Below are positions 1 to 8,775 of a stretch of DNA of 64,000 bases, in pieces. The notes below the pieces were generated by a model. That model saw nothing but the letters and a program-made list of their open reading frames with translations. It did not search any database and was not told the origin of the DNA. This stretch comes from Chryseobacterium oleae (GTDB taxonomy: Bacteria; Bacteroidota; Bacteroidia; Flavobacteriales; Weeksellaceae). The stretch spans positions 124,001 through 188,000 of the forward strand of contig NZ_FOVD01000008.1 of the NCBI RefSeq assembly GCF_900115055.1, written 5' to 3'. Position 1 is the stretch's first letter. The number at the start of each line of letters is the position of its first letter. The translations under genes and the position numbers were made by a program.

Positions 1-897
1 TTGGTTAATTTGTACGGGAAGCCTTATAACAGTGCAACAGCTGCAACAGACAGAGGAGTGCCGATCAGCCTTGAAATTGATCTTGAGCAGGTATTGAAAC
101 CTTCTTCTGTACAGGCAGTATACGATCAGGTGCATGCAGATATGGCAAAGGCAGAAGGACTGATGGTAGAGGAGAAGCAGCCGGCCGGAATCAATTACAG
201 ATTCTCAAAGATAGCCCTGAAGGCATTTCAGGCGAGAACCGCTCTTTATCAAAACGACTGGAACAAGGCCTTAAGCTATGCACAACAGGTGATTGCAGTG
301 AAAGGAGAATTAAGCAATCTAAACACAACACCTACTGCGCCTAATCATTATGCTTCGGTAGAATCTATTTTAGCTTTGGATAATGCCCTGAATATTGCCG
401 TGCAGAACGTATCTTATGCGTCCCCGGAACTGACTTCAAAATATAATACCACAACAGATAAAAGATTTAGTCTTTATTTTGAAAAGAACGGAAGCAAATA
501 CAAAGTGATCAAAGGAGGAACTACAGATTTCAGAGTGTCTTTCAGAACAGCGGAGATGTATTTTATACAGTCTGAGGCATTATTAAAATTGAACAGACTG
601 AGTGAGGCTAAAGAAGCAATCCTTAAAGTCCTGAAGAACAGATACACACCTGACGGATATATCACCGTTCAAAACCAGATCAACCCAATGAACACTTCAG
701 ATTTTATGAGTTTTATTCTTGAGGAAAGGTTCAGAGAATTTGCTCTGGAAGGCCACCGCTGGATGGATTTAAGAAGAGCAGATCAGAAAAAAATCATTCA
801 TAATGTGAATGGTACAGACTATATTCTTCAGCAGAATGATGTGAGATATACCATAGAATTTCCAATGAGTGCCAAGAAGAATAACCCTCTTTTATAA
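1..897 (+). CDS. SusD/RagB-family outer-membrane nutrient-binding lipoprotein, C-terminal part
   Basis: This is the last ~298 residues of a SusD-type protein. The frame is open to the first base of the window, and a family member is usually about 450-600 residues, so the N-terminus with its lipobox lies outside and the leading TTG is probably an internal Leu codon. The C-terminal family signature is visible: an AEMYFIQSEALLKLNR TPR-like helix followed by ILEERFREFALEGHRWMDLRRA, where SusD proteins carry the E-R-x-x-E-x-x-x-E-G-x-R-x-x-D-L-x-R motif. SusD proteins are surface lipoproteins that cap a SusC TonB-dependent channel and help bind glycans or peptides. A SusC gene would be expected just upstream, outside the window. 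The substrate cannot be deduced. A terminator follows directly. Confidence 0.9.
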   Translation: MVNLYGKPYNSATAATDRGVPISLEIDLEQVLKPSSVQAVYDQVHADMAKAEGLMVEEKQPAGINYRFSKIALKAFQARTALYQNDWNKALSYAQQVIAVKGELSNLNTTPTAPNHYASVESILALDNALNIAVQNVSYASPELTSKYNTTTDKRFSLYFEKNGSKYKVIKGGTTDFRVSFRTAEMYFIQSEALLKLNRLSEAKEAILKVLKNRYTPDGYITVQNQINPMNTSDFMSFILEERFREFALEGHRWMDLRRADQKKIIHNVNGTDYILQQNDVRYTIEFPMSAKKNNPLL

Positions 898-919
898 GCA
901 TTCATATAAACAACCTCTG

Positions 920-955
920 AAACCGCTTGAACGTAATAGTTTTAGCGGTTTTTTT
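920..955 (+). terminator. Rho-independent terminator after susD
   Basis: An 8-bp stem (AAACCGCT at 920-927 with AGCGGTTT at 944-951) is followed by a run of T. It separates the susD transcript from the response regulator gene downstream. Confidence 0.8.
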
Positions 956-971
956 GTACTTTTGTAATGTT

Positions 972-1736
972 ATGAAAATTGCCATTATAGAAGACGAATT
1001 GCTGGCTGTGAATTATCTCAGAAACCTGTTGGACCAGCAAAGCATCGTCCCTGTGACGGAGATGGTGATTCTGCGTTCAAAAAAACAGGCCATAGACTTC
1101 TTCGAAAACCATTCAGCGGATCTTATCTTTATGGATATTCATCTCGGAGACGGAATGAGTCTGGAGATTTTTGAATCTGTGGAACTGTTCACGCCCATTA
1201 TTTTCATAACCGCTTTTGACGAATATGCCATGAGAGTATTCAGGCATTTCACGATAGATTACCTTCTGAAACCCTTTGAAGAAGAGGATTTGCATAAAGC
1301 ATTACAGAAATTCATTTCCATCAGGTCCAATTACGACCCCGAACCTGTCCTGAAATCAATGTCTTCATTACGTCAGGCGGATAGCCCTGATGTGATGAAA
1401 CGTTTTATGGTGCGTGACGGGAATAAACTGAAATCAATTGATGAAGACCATACAGCCTATTTTTTCGCTTCCGGAAAATACCTTTTTCTGACAACAACGG
1501 ACAACCAGACCTATATTTATGATGATACGATTAAAGATGTCATCCATAAACTGAACCCACAGCTTTTCTTCAAAATCAACCGTAAATTTATCATCAATAA
1601 AAATGCAATTGTGGAGATCATCAAACATTCCAGCCAGAAAGTAGAACTGAAACTGTCGCCTGCCCCTGAAATCAATTCAGATGTATTCATCAGCAAAAGA
1701 CAGATCACGGAATGTTTAAGCTGGCTGAAAAGCTGA
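972..1736 (+). CDS. LytTR-type response regulator
   Basis: A 254-residue two-domain regulator. The receiver domain (about 1-115) has the acidic pair E7-D8, the phosphoacceptor D55 in LIFMDIHLGD, T80 and K100 in YLLKPF. The C-terminal LytTR DNA-binding domain (about 145-250) contains the typical FASGKYLFLTT and FFKINRKFIINKNAI segments. The frame extends to a TTG at 927, but that lies in the preceding terminator. The ATG at 972 starts exactly at the canonical receiver N-terminus and is chosen here. A TACTTTTG sequence (957-964) fits the flavobacterial -7 consensus and, if used, would give an almost leaderless mRNA; I see no good -33 TTG. No histidine kinase is adjacent, so the partner is unknown. 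Confidence 0.9.
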   Translation: MKIAIIEDELLAVNYLRNLLDQQSIVPVTEMVILRSKKQAIDFFENHSADLIFMDIHLGDGMSLEIFESVELFTPIIFITAFDEYAMRVFRHFTIDYLLKPFEEEDLHKALQKFISIRSNYDPEPVLKSMSSLRQADSPDVMKRFMVRDGNKLKSIDEDHTAYFFASGKYLFLTTTDNQTYIYDDTIKDVIHKLNPQLFFKINRKFIINKNAIVEIIKHSSQKVELKLSPAPEINSDVFISKRQITECLSWLKS

Positions 1737-1786
1737 TTAATTCTTATGCAAACCTGTACAGATACAAAAGCAAAAAACGCCCTGTG

Positions 1787-2191
1787 ATGGATCATAATGT
1801 TATCAATAAATATGCGCTTACGTTCGAAAATAAAACAATGAGCTGGGAAGGATTCCGGGGAAAGAAAAACAGTAAAATCATAGATACCAATCATTATTGT
1901 TTAACCTGTTTTTTAATCTGTTGGGACTCAGTCTCACAAATCAACGATTCATTGCTGCCGGATATTAATGCTGCTTTGGCGGATCCTACCTTGGAAATTG
2001 AGAGTGATACTACGACAGTAGATATCATCATGTGTAATCATCTGGTAGATTTTTATGATCGTCAGGGCTATGTAAGCAGTATACCTCTGAACGATTTTAA
2101 GGAAATTGTAACCTTATGGAGAGGTTTTCTGACTACACGTCCTCTGAACGGCGCAAAAATTTACTTTACCTTCTTTGGATTCTCTTTCTGA
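1787..2191 (+). CDS. Hypothetical protein, paralogue of the 114-aa protein at 20734
   Basis: A 134-residue protein with no family I recognise. It aligns by eye over its whole length with the 114-residue protein encoded at 20734-21078: KYALTF matches QYGLEF, KIIDTNHYCLTCFL matches GIVDENNLLQFLCYL, ADPTLE matches PDPTLE, and IPLNDFKEIVTLWRGFL matches FPLKDIKDLLQEWLEF. That conservation through a whole reading frame supports a real gene and the ATG at 1787. An in-frame ATG at 1712 would overlap the response regulator gene by 25 bp and adds residues with no counterpart in the paralogue. The last ~18 residues are also unmatched and may be a read-through extension. No signal peptide or TM segment is seen. 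Confidence 0.55.
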   Translation: MDHNVINKYALTFENKTMSWEGFRGKKNSKIIDTNHYCLTCFLICWDSVSQINDSLLPDINAALADPTLEIESDTTTVDIIMCNHLVDFYDRQGYVSSIPLNDFKEIVTLWRGFLTTRPLNGAKIYFTFFGFSF

Positions 2192-2773
2192 TTGAATGAT
2201 TAGCATCATTCAGGTCATTGGAATTTGATTTGAGGAAGCGATCTTCTAATCCACATAAACTGAGGTTGGGTTAAGATATTTTTCAGATATTTGATTTCAG
2301 ACTTTTTCTGGGAATTTAGTAGCTCATAGCGTTTTGGGATGCGTTTTTTGTGATTCAGGCGAGGAACTACCTTTTACATCCAGATAATTTCAAAAGCCTT
2401 AATTCTGGACCTCCTACTTTTTTCCTTGTGTTAAGACTCAACAGCTTGATACGCTGGGTATTTTAGGATGGGTTCCTGTATATTCAATAGGGGCGGGCTT
2501 CAGCCCGCCTACAAGATATATGCATTTCAAAAGGCTTTAGCCGAAACTTAGACACCAGGCGATTTAATCTTAACTTCTTATCCCGAACTAAGGTTATATA
2601 ACTTCATCAGCGGCGCAGTCGCACTCTTTGTCTTTGTGACGCTATAGACCCTCAGAATATTTTACCAATAAATTTTGAGTCTGATCTATAAAAATGGATG
2701 AGGTAATCATAATTTCAAAGATGCTATCTTTATGCCACACTAAAGCAGCCATAAAAAGATACATCACAAAAAT
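2192..2773. other. Gene-free stretch with dispersed repeat motifs
   Basis: No ORF of note. It holds a REP-like palindrome at 2492-2509 (7-bp arms GGCGGGC and GCCCGCC around TTCA), then a short GGCTTTAGCC palindrome near 2532. A 20-base motif at 2577-2596 is repeated near 20666. The segment 2605-2645 resembles the central GTGACGCAGTCAC part of the tandem repeats at 35.4-36.3 kb. It looks like an accumulation of dispersed intergenic elements. Confidence 0.6.
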
Positions 2774-3868
2774 ATGAAAACCCCAGACCAGATACATCCG
2801 TACCAATCAACGATTAAAAAAACAGATTTTGGAATACTGACCACATTGGTGTCAGAAGCCGGTGTTTCTACACATGGAAGTATTTCTTTCGGAGATAAAA
2901 CGCTTTCAGCCAACTACGTTTATGATAAAAGAGGAACTTATAAATTAGTTTACACGATTATTGATACAGACGGAAATTCAGAAAGTTTTGCAGAAGATAA
3001 TGGAATTTTACCCACATTGTTTTTAAGTCCGGATCAGGAAAATTATGTTTCGTTTGTTCCTTATCATCCCGATAAAGAACTGGAAATCAGTGTTTCCGTT
3101 TTTAACCGCGATAATACAGAATTACCAAAGGGAAACAGACCTTTTACCGGAAAATTTATAGGTACGACCAATCAGTTTTCCATTTTTCATGAGGCGGATA
3201 TCTGGTCGGAAACAAAGCCGGATAAAATGCTTTCCATTGAATTTAAAAACGATGCGATCAAAAAGAAGCACAATATCAAAATAGACCTTCCGAGGAATAA
3301 TAAAATATTCATCAATAATGGGGAGATCCATTTATTAGCCAATGATAAAAAAGGTTGGTTGCACAGACAGATTGATGAATTGGGAGCTGTAATACGTGAA
3401 AGGCTTATCAATCCCAACAAAGAATGGTTTTGGGAAATACTAAGTCTATCCTTTGAGGAGAATTCATACATTCTTTGTGAAGAAGAGGGGAAAATATCGG
3501 TGGAGGTCATCACTTCGGATCTTCACTGTACCACTACAGATATAGCGGATATCGGTGATGAATTTTTTAATACCTGGCAGCCTGTAAAAATTGCTGAACA
3601 TACTTTTACAGCGAACTTCAACGGAGAATTCGGAAACGGCTGGCTCACAATAAAAAATGATAAATTGTTGGAATTATTCTACAGCAAAAATGAAAAAGGC
3701 TATAGAAATATATTGACCAATGAGGTGTTACCCATGGACAAGAAAGATCTGGTGATTTCCAGTATCAACAGAACAGGAGAAGGTAGTTATGCCGTTATTT
3801 TTTATTCATCGGATGACCGGAAAACGAAAAATAAAGAGTTACTTATTTTGAATCGCAGCATTAAATAA
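2774..3868 (+). CDS. Hypothetical protein, 364 aa
   Basis: I do not recognise this family. The protein has no clear signal peptide or TM segment, starting MKTPDQIHPYQST. It is rich in charged residues and in short alternating hydrophobic segments suggestive of beta structure. The central part (about 115-190) and the C-terminal part (about 250-364), where segments such as NGEFGNGWLTIKNDKLLELF occur, look like all-beta modules. The next gene follows after 32 bp on the same strand, so they may be co-transcribed. Base composition is more AT-rich than the T6SS genes downstream. Confidence 0.65.
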   Translation: MKTPDQIHPYQSTIKKTDFGILTTLVSEAGVSTHGSISFGDKTLSANYVYDKRGTYKLVYTIIDTDGNSESFAEDNGILPTLFLSPDQENYVSFVPYHPDKELEISVSVFNRDNTELPKGNRPFTGKFIGTTNQFSIFHEADIWSETKPDKMLSIEFKNDAIKKKHNIKIDLPRNNKIFINNGEIHLLANDKKGWLHRQIDELGAVIRERLINPNKEWFWEILSLSFEENSYILCEEEGKISVEVITSDLHCTTTDIADIGDEFFNTWQPVKIAEHTFTANFNGEFGNGWLTIKNDKLLELFYSKNEKGYRNILTNEVLPMDKKDLVISSINRTGEGSYAVIFYSSDDRKTKNKELLILNRSIK

Positions 3869-3900
3869 TATCACCAATTTTCACAACTTAATTTCTAAAA

Positions 3901-4842
3901 ATGACCATCAAATCCTTCGTAATTATCCTTACCTGTATCATCTTTCAAACTTCATGTTCTCAAAAAACAGAACAGAACAAAAGTGAACAGACAAAAGTGA
4001 AAATAGATCTGATTCCCGGCAAAGATGATAAAGTTTATCAGGGAACTGTCAATTTAATTACTCAGAAGGACATTGATGAATTTGGGAAAAACAACTATAC
4101 TTTTATTAATGGAAGTATGAATATTTGTGATGTAAATTCTTCGGAATATTCTAAAGAAGAAATCAATCTAGATGCTTTAAAAAGTATAAGGATGATTAAT
4201 GGCGGACTGCTTATTACCAGATTAGAAAATTTAAAGTCTGTCAAGGGATTGGAGAACCTGGAAAAGGTTAACGGAGATCTTGTTATATCCGGCTGTGGAT
4301 TAAGCACGATCAGTACATTTGAAAAATTAGCTGTCATAAGTGGTGACTTGGTTTTTGGAAATAATGATTTTAATGATGTAAAACTTACTGAAATAACAGG
4401 ATTTAATCATTTAACTGAGGTTGGGAGTATTTTTATTTCGGGAAATTCGGGATTACAAAAACTGGATGCTTTTCATAAAATAGAGAAGACCAAAACCATT
4501 CAGATTATCAATACCAGCCTTGAAAGAGTAGACAATTTTAAAAATCTGAAGAATGTGAAAAATTTCTCGGTGGAATACTCATTGCCTTTAAAGGAAATTA
4601 ATCTGGAAAAACTTGAAACCGTAAGCGGTTTATTTGCATTGAACGAAAATGCGTATTACAATGGAAAAATAAGCATACCCAACATCAGGAAAATAAATCA
4701 TCTTTATATGATAGATAATAACGGGTTAGAAAATTACTGTGATTTTTCAGGTCCCATTAAACAAAATAAGGTAGATACATTGTCCGCTGGCGGTAACAAA
4801 ATAAACCTGACTAAAGAACAGATAATAACGAAATGCAAATAG
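3901..4842 (+). CDS. Lipoprotein with receptor-L-domain/leucine-rich-like repeats
   Basis: The 313-residue product begins with a lipoprotein signal (MTIKSFVIILTCIIFQTSC; lipobox Cys19), followed by a charged linker. Residues ~60-290 form repeated units of about 22-28 residues with the pattern LxxVxGDLxISGxGLxxIxxFxxL, for example ENLEKVNGDLVISGCGLSTI, NHLTEVGSIFISGNSGLQKL and LKNVKNFSVEYSLPLKEI. This is the pattern of a right-handed repeat solenoid of the receptor L-domain/LRR kind, usually a protein-binding surface. It is probably anchored in the envelope. The partner is unknown. It may be co-transcribed with the hypothetical gene just upstream. Confidence 0.7.
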   Translation: MTIKSFVIILTCIIFQTSCSQKTEQNKSEQTKVKIDLIPGKDDKVYQGTVNLITQKDIDEFGKNNYTFINGSMNICDVNSSEYSKEEINLDALKSIRMINGGLLITRLENLKSVKGLENLEKVNGDLVISGCGLSTISTFEKLAVISGDLVFGNNDFNDVKLTEITGFNHLTEVGSIFISGNSGLQKLDAFHKIEKTKTIQIINTSLERVDNFKNLKNVKNFSVEYSLPLKEINLEKLETVSGLFALNENAYYNGKISIPNIRKINHLYMIDNNGLENYCDFSGPIKQNKVDTLSAGGNKINLTKEQIITKCK

Positions 4843-5239
4843 AGAAAGTGGTATTGAAAGCACTCATATATTTACTATAAGACAACGCATTTCTATTATT
4901 TTTTTGTATTTGTAATTTGCTAGTTTATAGTGTTTTATTGTCCCATATTGATCCCGTATTTTCTACATGATTTCAATCGTAGAACTACTACAATTTTCTA
5001 AAAAACGGCTAATTCATTTGCCTGTGATTTTTTTATGTGATAAATTTCAAAACCAAACCACAGAAAAAACTTATGGGAAAAATCCGAATTGATCGAAAGC
5101 TATTACTAATAAGTAGTTAAGGCAGAGTTTATTCGCGAAAAGCTCTGATAGAACCATCTCAGAACAATTAAAGCTGTACTTGCAAAGGGGACCGATGCCG
5201 AGTACTGGTTGTTCATATGAGTAGAATGGTCTCATTTCT
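4843..5239. other. AT-rich intergenic region before the vgrG island, with a possible antitoxin-gene relic
   Basis: No intact gene. Mostly AT-rich. Near 5172-5219 one frame reads AVLAKGTDAEYWLFI before a stop; AKxxGTDAEYWL resembles the C-terminal conserved stretch of HigA-type XRE antitoxins. This may be the relic of such a gene next to the horizontally variable effector island, but the match is short. Confidence 0.35.
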
Positions 5240-7378
5240 ATGAAGGAAGAAATTCCTTTTCACATCCACACTACCGAAAAAAAGTATACTATGTTTCAAG
5301 AAGGAAAGAATCTGCCCAAGAAGGGAATAGATTCAGCTAAAATAGATATAGCCGACAACATTCAGGAAGTTGTAAAAAATAAAGATTCACAAAAAGCCAT
5401 ATCGCAGATCAAAACGGTAAGCGATACCGCTCAGAGTTTTATGAATCAGCCTTTATTACAAAATGCTCCTACAGTTATAGAAAATAAAGTATGGGCAAAG
5501 CAGCCGACCTCTAATATCTTCAATGCCCAGGCCATCCCTGAAAGTGCTGTTGCAGGAATCAACAGAGTTGTGAAACTTGAAATTTTTGTTGAAGGAAAAC
5601 CAATCAAATTTTTCAAGCATTTTAAGCTGACCCAAAGTGCCGTTAAACACCACGAATTTAATCTGACACTTGCCCACGATACCCTCGGAAGCGCCGAAAA
5701 CCATAACCTGGAAGAAGCCCAGAGCTTTCTGGGAAAAAGAATCACGGTGGTCTTCAAATACAAAGATGTAGAAGAAGGTCCGGAAAGAAACTTTGTTGGA
5801 GTCATTACCGAAGTAGGATTCGATCAGGATAACGGGAGCCTGGGAAATGTCATCCTTACAGGCTACAGCCCAACGATTCTGCTGGATTCCGCTCCGCATA
5901 CCCAGAGTTTTGGAGGTAAGCAGGAAATAAGTCTTAATAATATTGCGTATCAGGTCATTAAAGAAGGTTTAGGAGCCAGTAAATTTGATGTCCGGGTAGA
6001 CGCACAGTATGGAAATATTTCTTACAGTTCCCAGTATCATGAAACCCATTACAATTATCTGGCAAGAATGGCAGAAGCCTATGGAGAACAGTTTTTCTAT
6101 GATGGGGAAGTTCTGCATTTTGGAAAACTGCCCCCTCAGCAAAAACCGGTAAAGCTTACTTATGGCAGCAATGTAGCCGATGTGAAAATTAAGATGTTAG
6201 CTCAACATGTTAAACCCTCATTTTATGGTTATAACAGCAGTAAAAACGAAAAACTGACTGCAGGAGCTTCCAAAATAAACCATACCTCAGATATTGCGAG
6301 GCGTGCTTACGAAATTTCAGAAAAGACATTCATCACTCCATCATTAAGTATAGCGCCTATAAAGGCTTCAAAAGTGATGGATATTGATGTTTCCCAAAAA
6401 GGCGCCGCCGGAAGCAATTCAGTGGATGTATTTACCACTTCGGGAACCACTTCCGTACCCTTTTTATACCCGGGATGTACAGCAGACATCGAAATGCGTA
6501 AACCGGATACCAATGAGACCTCCTATTTTACAAAACTTATGATGACGGAAGTAAGACATGAAGTCGATGCAAGAGGATATTATACAGGATCTTTTGACGC
6601 CATTGCTGCAGATACCGGTTTTATGCCGAGACCTCAGTTTAATTATCCTAAAGCGGAACCGCAATTTGCAAAGATTATTTCCAATACAGATCCATTAAAT
6701 CAAGGAAGGGTGCAAGTACAGTTCGACTGGCAGAATGGTCCCGATACCACAGAATTTATCCGAGTCATGACTCCCGATGGAGGAAGCAGCGATAAAGTAA
6801 GTAAAAACCGTGGATTTATGGCCATTCCGGAAGTAGATGACCAAATTATGGTCAATTTTGTTCACCAGCATCCCGACCGTCCTTTTGTCATGGGCGGAAT
6901 GTTTCACGGTGGTGCCGGAGGCGGAGGCGGACAGGGCAATAATATCAAAAGCCTCAGCAGTAAAAGCGGACATATCGTAAGCCTTGATGATGCCGGTGCA
7001 ATCACCATTAAAGATAAATCAGGCGGAAACATCATAACGGTGGACGGAACCAATACCATTTCTGCTGTAGCCAGTAAGAAAATTTCTTTGGACAACGGAA
7101 AATCATCCATTGTCATTGAAGATGAAACCATTACGATTCATGCTAAAAATATTCATGTGGTAGGCGAAACCATTGTTTCTATGGGAAGCGGTAAAGCGGG
7201 AGTAGAACTGAGTTCGAAAGAAAATGTAGCAGCCGTAAGCGGAGTTACAGTTACTGCATCCGGAAGCAAAGAAGTCCAGATCACAGGAAAAGAGACAAGC
7301 ATCAGTGGAGCCAAGGTTTCAATGAATGGAGATGGAGAGACGATCATTACAGGAGGTTTGGTTAAACTGAATTCTTAA
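5240..7378 (+). CDS. vgrG: Type VI secretion VgrG spike protein
   Basis: The 712-residue protein has an N-terminal extension of ~100 residues, then a gp27-like region (about 105-460) with NYLARMAEAYGEQFFYDGEVLHFG, a gp5-type OB fold (about 470-565) with QGRVQVQFDWQ and the hallmark VDDQIMVNFVHQHPDRPFVMGGMFHG, and a C-terminal beta-helical needle (about 580-712) made of short repeats such as DGTNTI, KISLDNG and ETITIHAKNIHV. VgrG trimers tip the T6SS tube and carry effectors. No sheath, baseplate or TssC/TssK genes are in the window, so this is an orphan effector island. An alternative start at ATG 5291 would shorten the N-terminal extension. The next gene starts 2 bp after the stop, indicating one operon. 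Confidence 0.93.
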   Translation: MKEEIPFHIHTTEKKYTMFQEGKNLPKKGIDSAKIDIADNIQEVVKNKDSQKAISQIKTVSDTAQSFMNQPLLQNAPTVIENKVWAKQPTSNIFNAQAIPESAVAGINRVVKLEIFVEGKPIKFFKHFKLTQSAVKHHEFNLTLAHDTLGSAENHNLEEAQSFLGKRITVVFKYKDVEEGPERNFVGVITEVGFDQDNGSLGNVILTGYSPTILLDSAPHTQSFGGKQEISLNNIAYQVIKEGLGASKFDVRVDAQYGNISYSSQYHETHYNYLARMAEAYGEQFFYDGEVLHFGKLPPQQKPVKLTYGSNVADVKIKMLAQHVKPSFYGYNSSKNEKLTAGASKINHTSDIARRAYEISEKTFITPSLSIAPIKASKVMDIDVSQKGAAGSNSVDVFTTSGTTSVPFLYPGCTADIEMRKPDTNETSYFTKLMMTEVRHEVDARGYYTGSFDAIAADTGFMPRPQFNYPKAEPQFAKIISNTDPLNQGRVQVQFDWQNGPDTTEFIRVMTPDGGSSDKVSKNRGFMAIPEVDDQIMVNFVHQHPDRPFVMGGMFHGGAGGGGGQGNNIKSLSSKSGHIVSLDDAGAITIKDKSGGNIITVDGTNTISAVASKKISLDNGKSSIVIEDETITIHAKNIHVVGETIVSMGSGKAGVELSSKENVAAVSGVTVTASGSKEVQITGKETSISGAKVSMNGDGETIITGGLVKLNS

Positions 7379-7380
7379 CT

Positions 7381-8772
7381 ATGGAAACATCTTCAATAGC
7401 ACAGGAATATTATAAACTCCGTGATCTCTGGTATGCTGCCGAAAAAAAACAATCCTGGAAACTGGCGGTTTGGGTGGCACAGTATGCAGATGTCGAGATC
7501 ATCGATAAGTTTATGCAGATCGAGCAGTCTCCTGTGGGAGAAGCCAATGATATTTTTTTTCGTTTCGAAACGGAATATAATGGCAACAGGGAATTATTTG
7601 AAGAACAGTTATGGAATGAATTTTTCACCTGGTTTACACCCCATCCGGATAAAAATAAAGACCTTCACAGAGCGCTTTGGGAAAATAATATGATCAGGGA
7701 AGCATTCGTTCCGGATGATAAGCTTCCACCCAATATTTCCAGTCTGTTTAGTGAGCTGGAACGCTTTAAGATGAGTATAACAGATCAGAGCGAAGATTTT
7801 TATTTCTGTCTGTATTTTCCTCTTTCGGCCCATTCCAAAAAAAATATAGCCCACTGGTTTCAGCAGGTCATCGAAACGGTACCAGATGACCTCCGGCTCG
7901 TAACTATGGATCTTGCGGAAGAAAGACGCGTGGAACTGCAGGGTAAAAAGAACGGTGAATCGCTTTATCACTATCTGCATCCAAAGCTCAAAATGGCAGA
8001 AGCTATTAAAAATGAGATGTACAAAGCAAGTGACAGCTATAATACGGTAGATCCGGATGCCAGATTCAGAAAACAGGTTATTGTGGTCATGGATTCTACC
8101 ACCAAGAAAATGCAGAACCGCACAGATGTAGAAGTAAAACGTCTTTTGAATATCACAGATGAGATTGGAACGGTATCTTCTAAAATAGCCGGCTTACTGG
8201 TCGCATCACAAGCCTATTTTGCTATACAGAATACAAAAAAAAGTGAAGAATATACAGATAAAGCCTTGGAAGAATCCTCAAAAGCGATGCAGGAAGATGA
8301 TGCTACGGGATATCCGGTCTGGAAATCATGCATGCTTTTAAAGGCCGCATTATTATACGGAAACAAAAAGACGGATCCAGCTTTATTGATTTATGAGGAG
8401 TTATCGGAAAAAGCCTCCGAACGTCAGGATGTCTATTATATCATGGAGGCGAACAGGCTTATCGCTCATATTTATTACGAAAAAAACAATGTGCAGAAAG
8501 CCTTTGAAAATGTACTGTTTTCTTTGGCGGCAGGAGCATATTTAGATATCAGTGTAAGAAGACAGTCTACTTTTTTACATGCAGCTTTTATGGCACTTTA
8601 TTTAGGCGGACAGATCAAAACACCCGCAGAAGTAAACGAAATAAAACTGCAGTTGGCAGATTGGTTAGGTGATGACTGGGAAATTTTATTGGCGCAGGCT
8701 GGAGTGGATTCAGCATCGTTAAAAATGGACCAGTCTGTTTGGAAAAAGCAATTATCAAAACTTAAAAACTAA
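7381..8772 (+). CDS. TPR-like protein between VgrG and Rhs; putative T6SS effector adaptor/chaperone
   Basis: A 463-residue soluble, acidic protein without signal or TM segments. The N-terminal half (1-~250) is not recognised. It contains DDLRLVTMDLAEERRVELQ. The C-terminal half (about 265-440) is all-helical with TPR-like spacing, such as VASQAYFAIQNTKKSEEYTDKALEESSKAM, LLIYEELSEKASERQDVYYIMEANRLIAHIYY and NNVQKAFENVLFSLAAGAYL. It starts 2 bp after vgrG and ends 3 bp before the Rhs gene. In T6SS loci, proteins at this place commonly load the effector onto the spike (as DUF4123 or DUF2169/EagR adaptors do), but this one does not visibly belong to those families. The adaptor role is inferred from position and from the helical repeats. 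Confidence 0.6.
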   Translation: METSSIAQEYYKLRDLWYAAEKKQSWKLAVWVAQYADVEIIDKFMQIEQSPVGEANDIFFRFETEYNGNRELFEEQLWNEFFTWFTPHPDKNKDLHRALWENNMIREAFVPDDKLPPNISSLFSELERFKMSITDQSEDFYFCLYFPLSAHSKKNIAHWFQQVIETVPDDLRLVTMDLAEERRVELQGKKNGESLYHYLHPKLKMAEAIKNEMYKASDSYNTVDPDARFRKQVIVVMDSTTKKMQNRTDVEVKRLLNITDEIGTVSSKIAGLLVASQAYFAIQNTKKSEEYTDKALEESSKAMQEDDATGYPVWKSCMLLKAALLYGNKKTDPALLIYEELSEKASERQDVYYIMEANRLIAHIYYEKNNVQKAFENVLFSLAAGAYLDISVRRQSTFLHAAFMALYLGGQIKTPAEVNEIKLQLADWLGDDWEILLAQAGVDSASLKMDQSVWKKQLSKLKN

Positions 8773-8775
8773 CCT

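Noticed and set aside
1712-1786. Upstream start for the hypothetical gene at 1787
   Set aside because: It would overlap the response regulator gene by 25 bp and add residues with no match in the paralogue.
5456-5899. 147-aa open frame on the minus strand inside vgrG
   Set aside because: Shadow of the vgrG coding sequence, without a plausible start region or motif.
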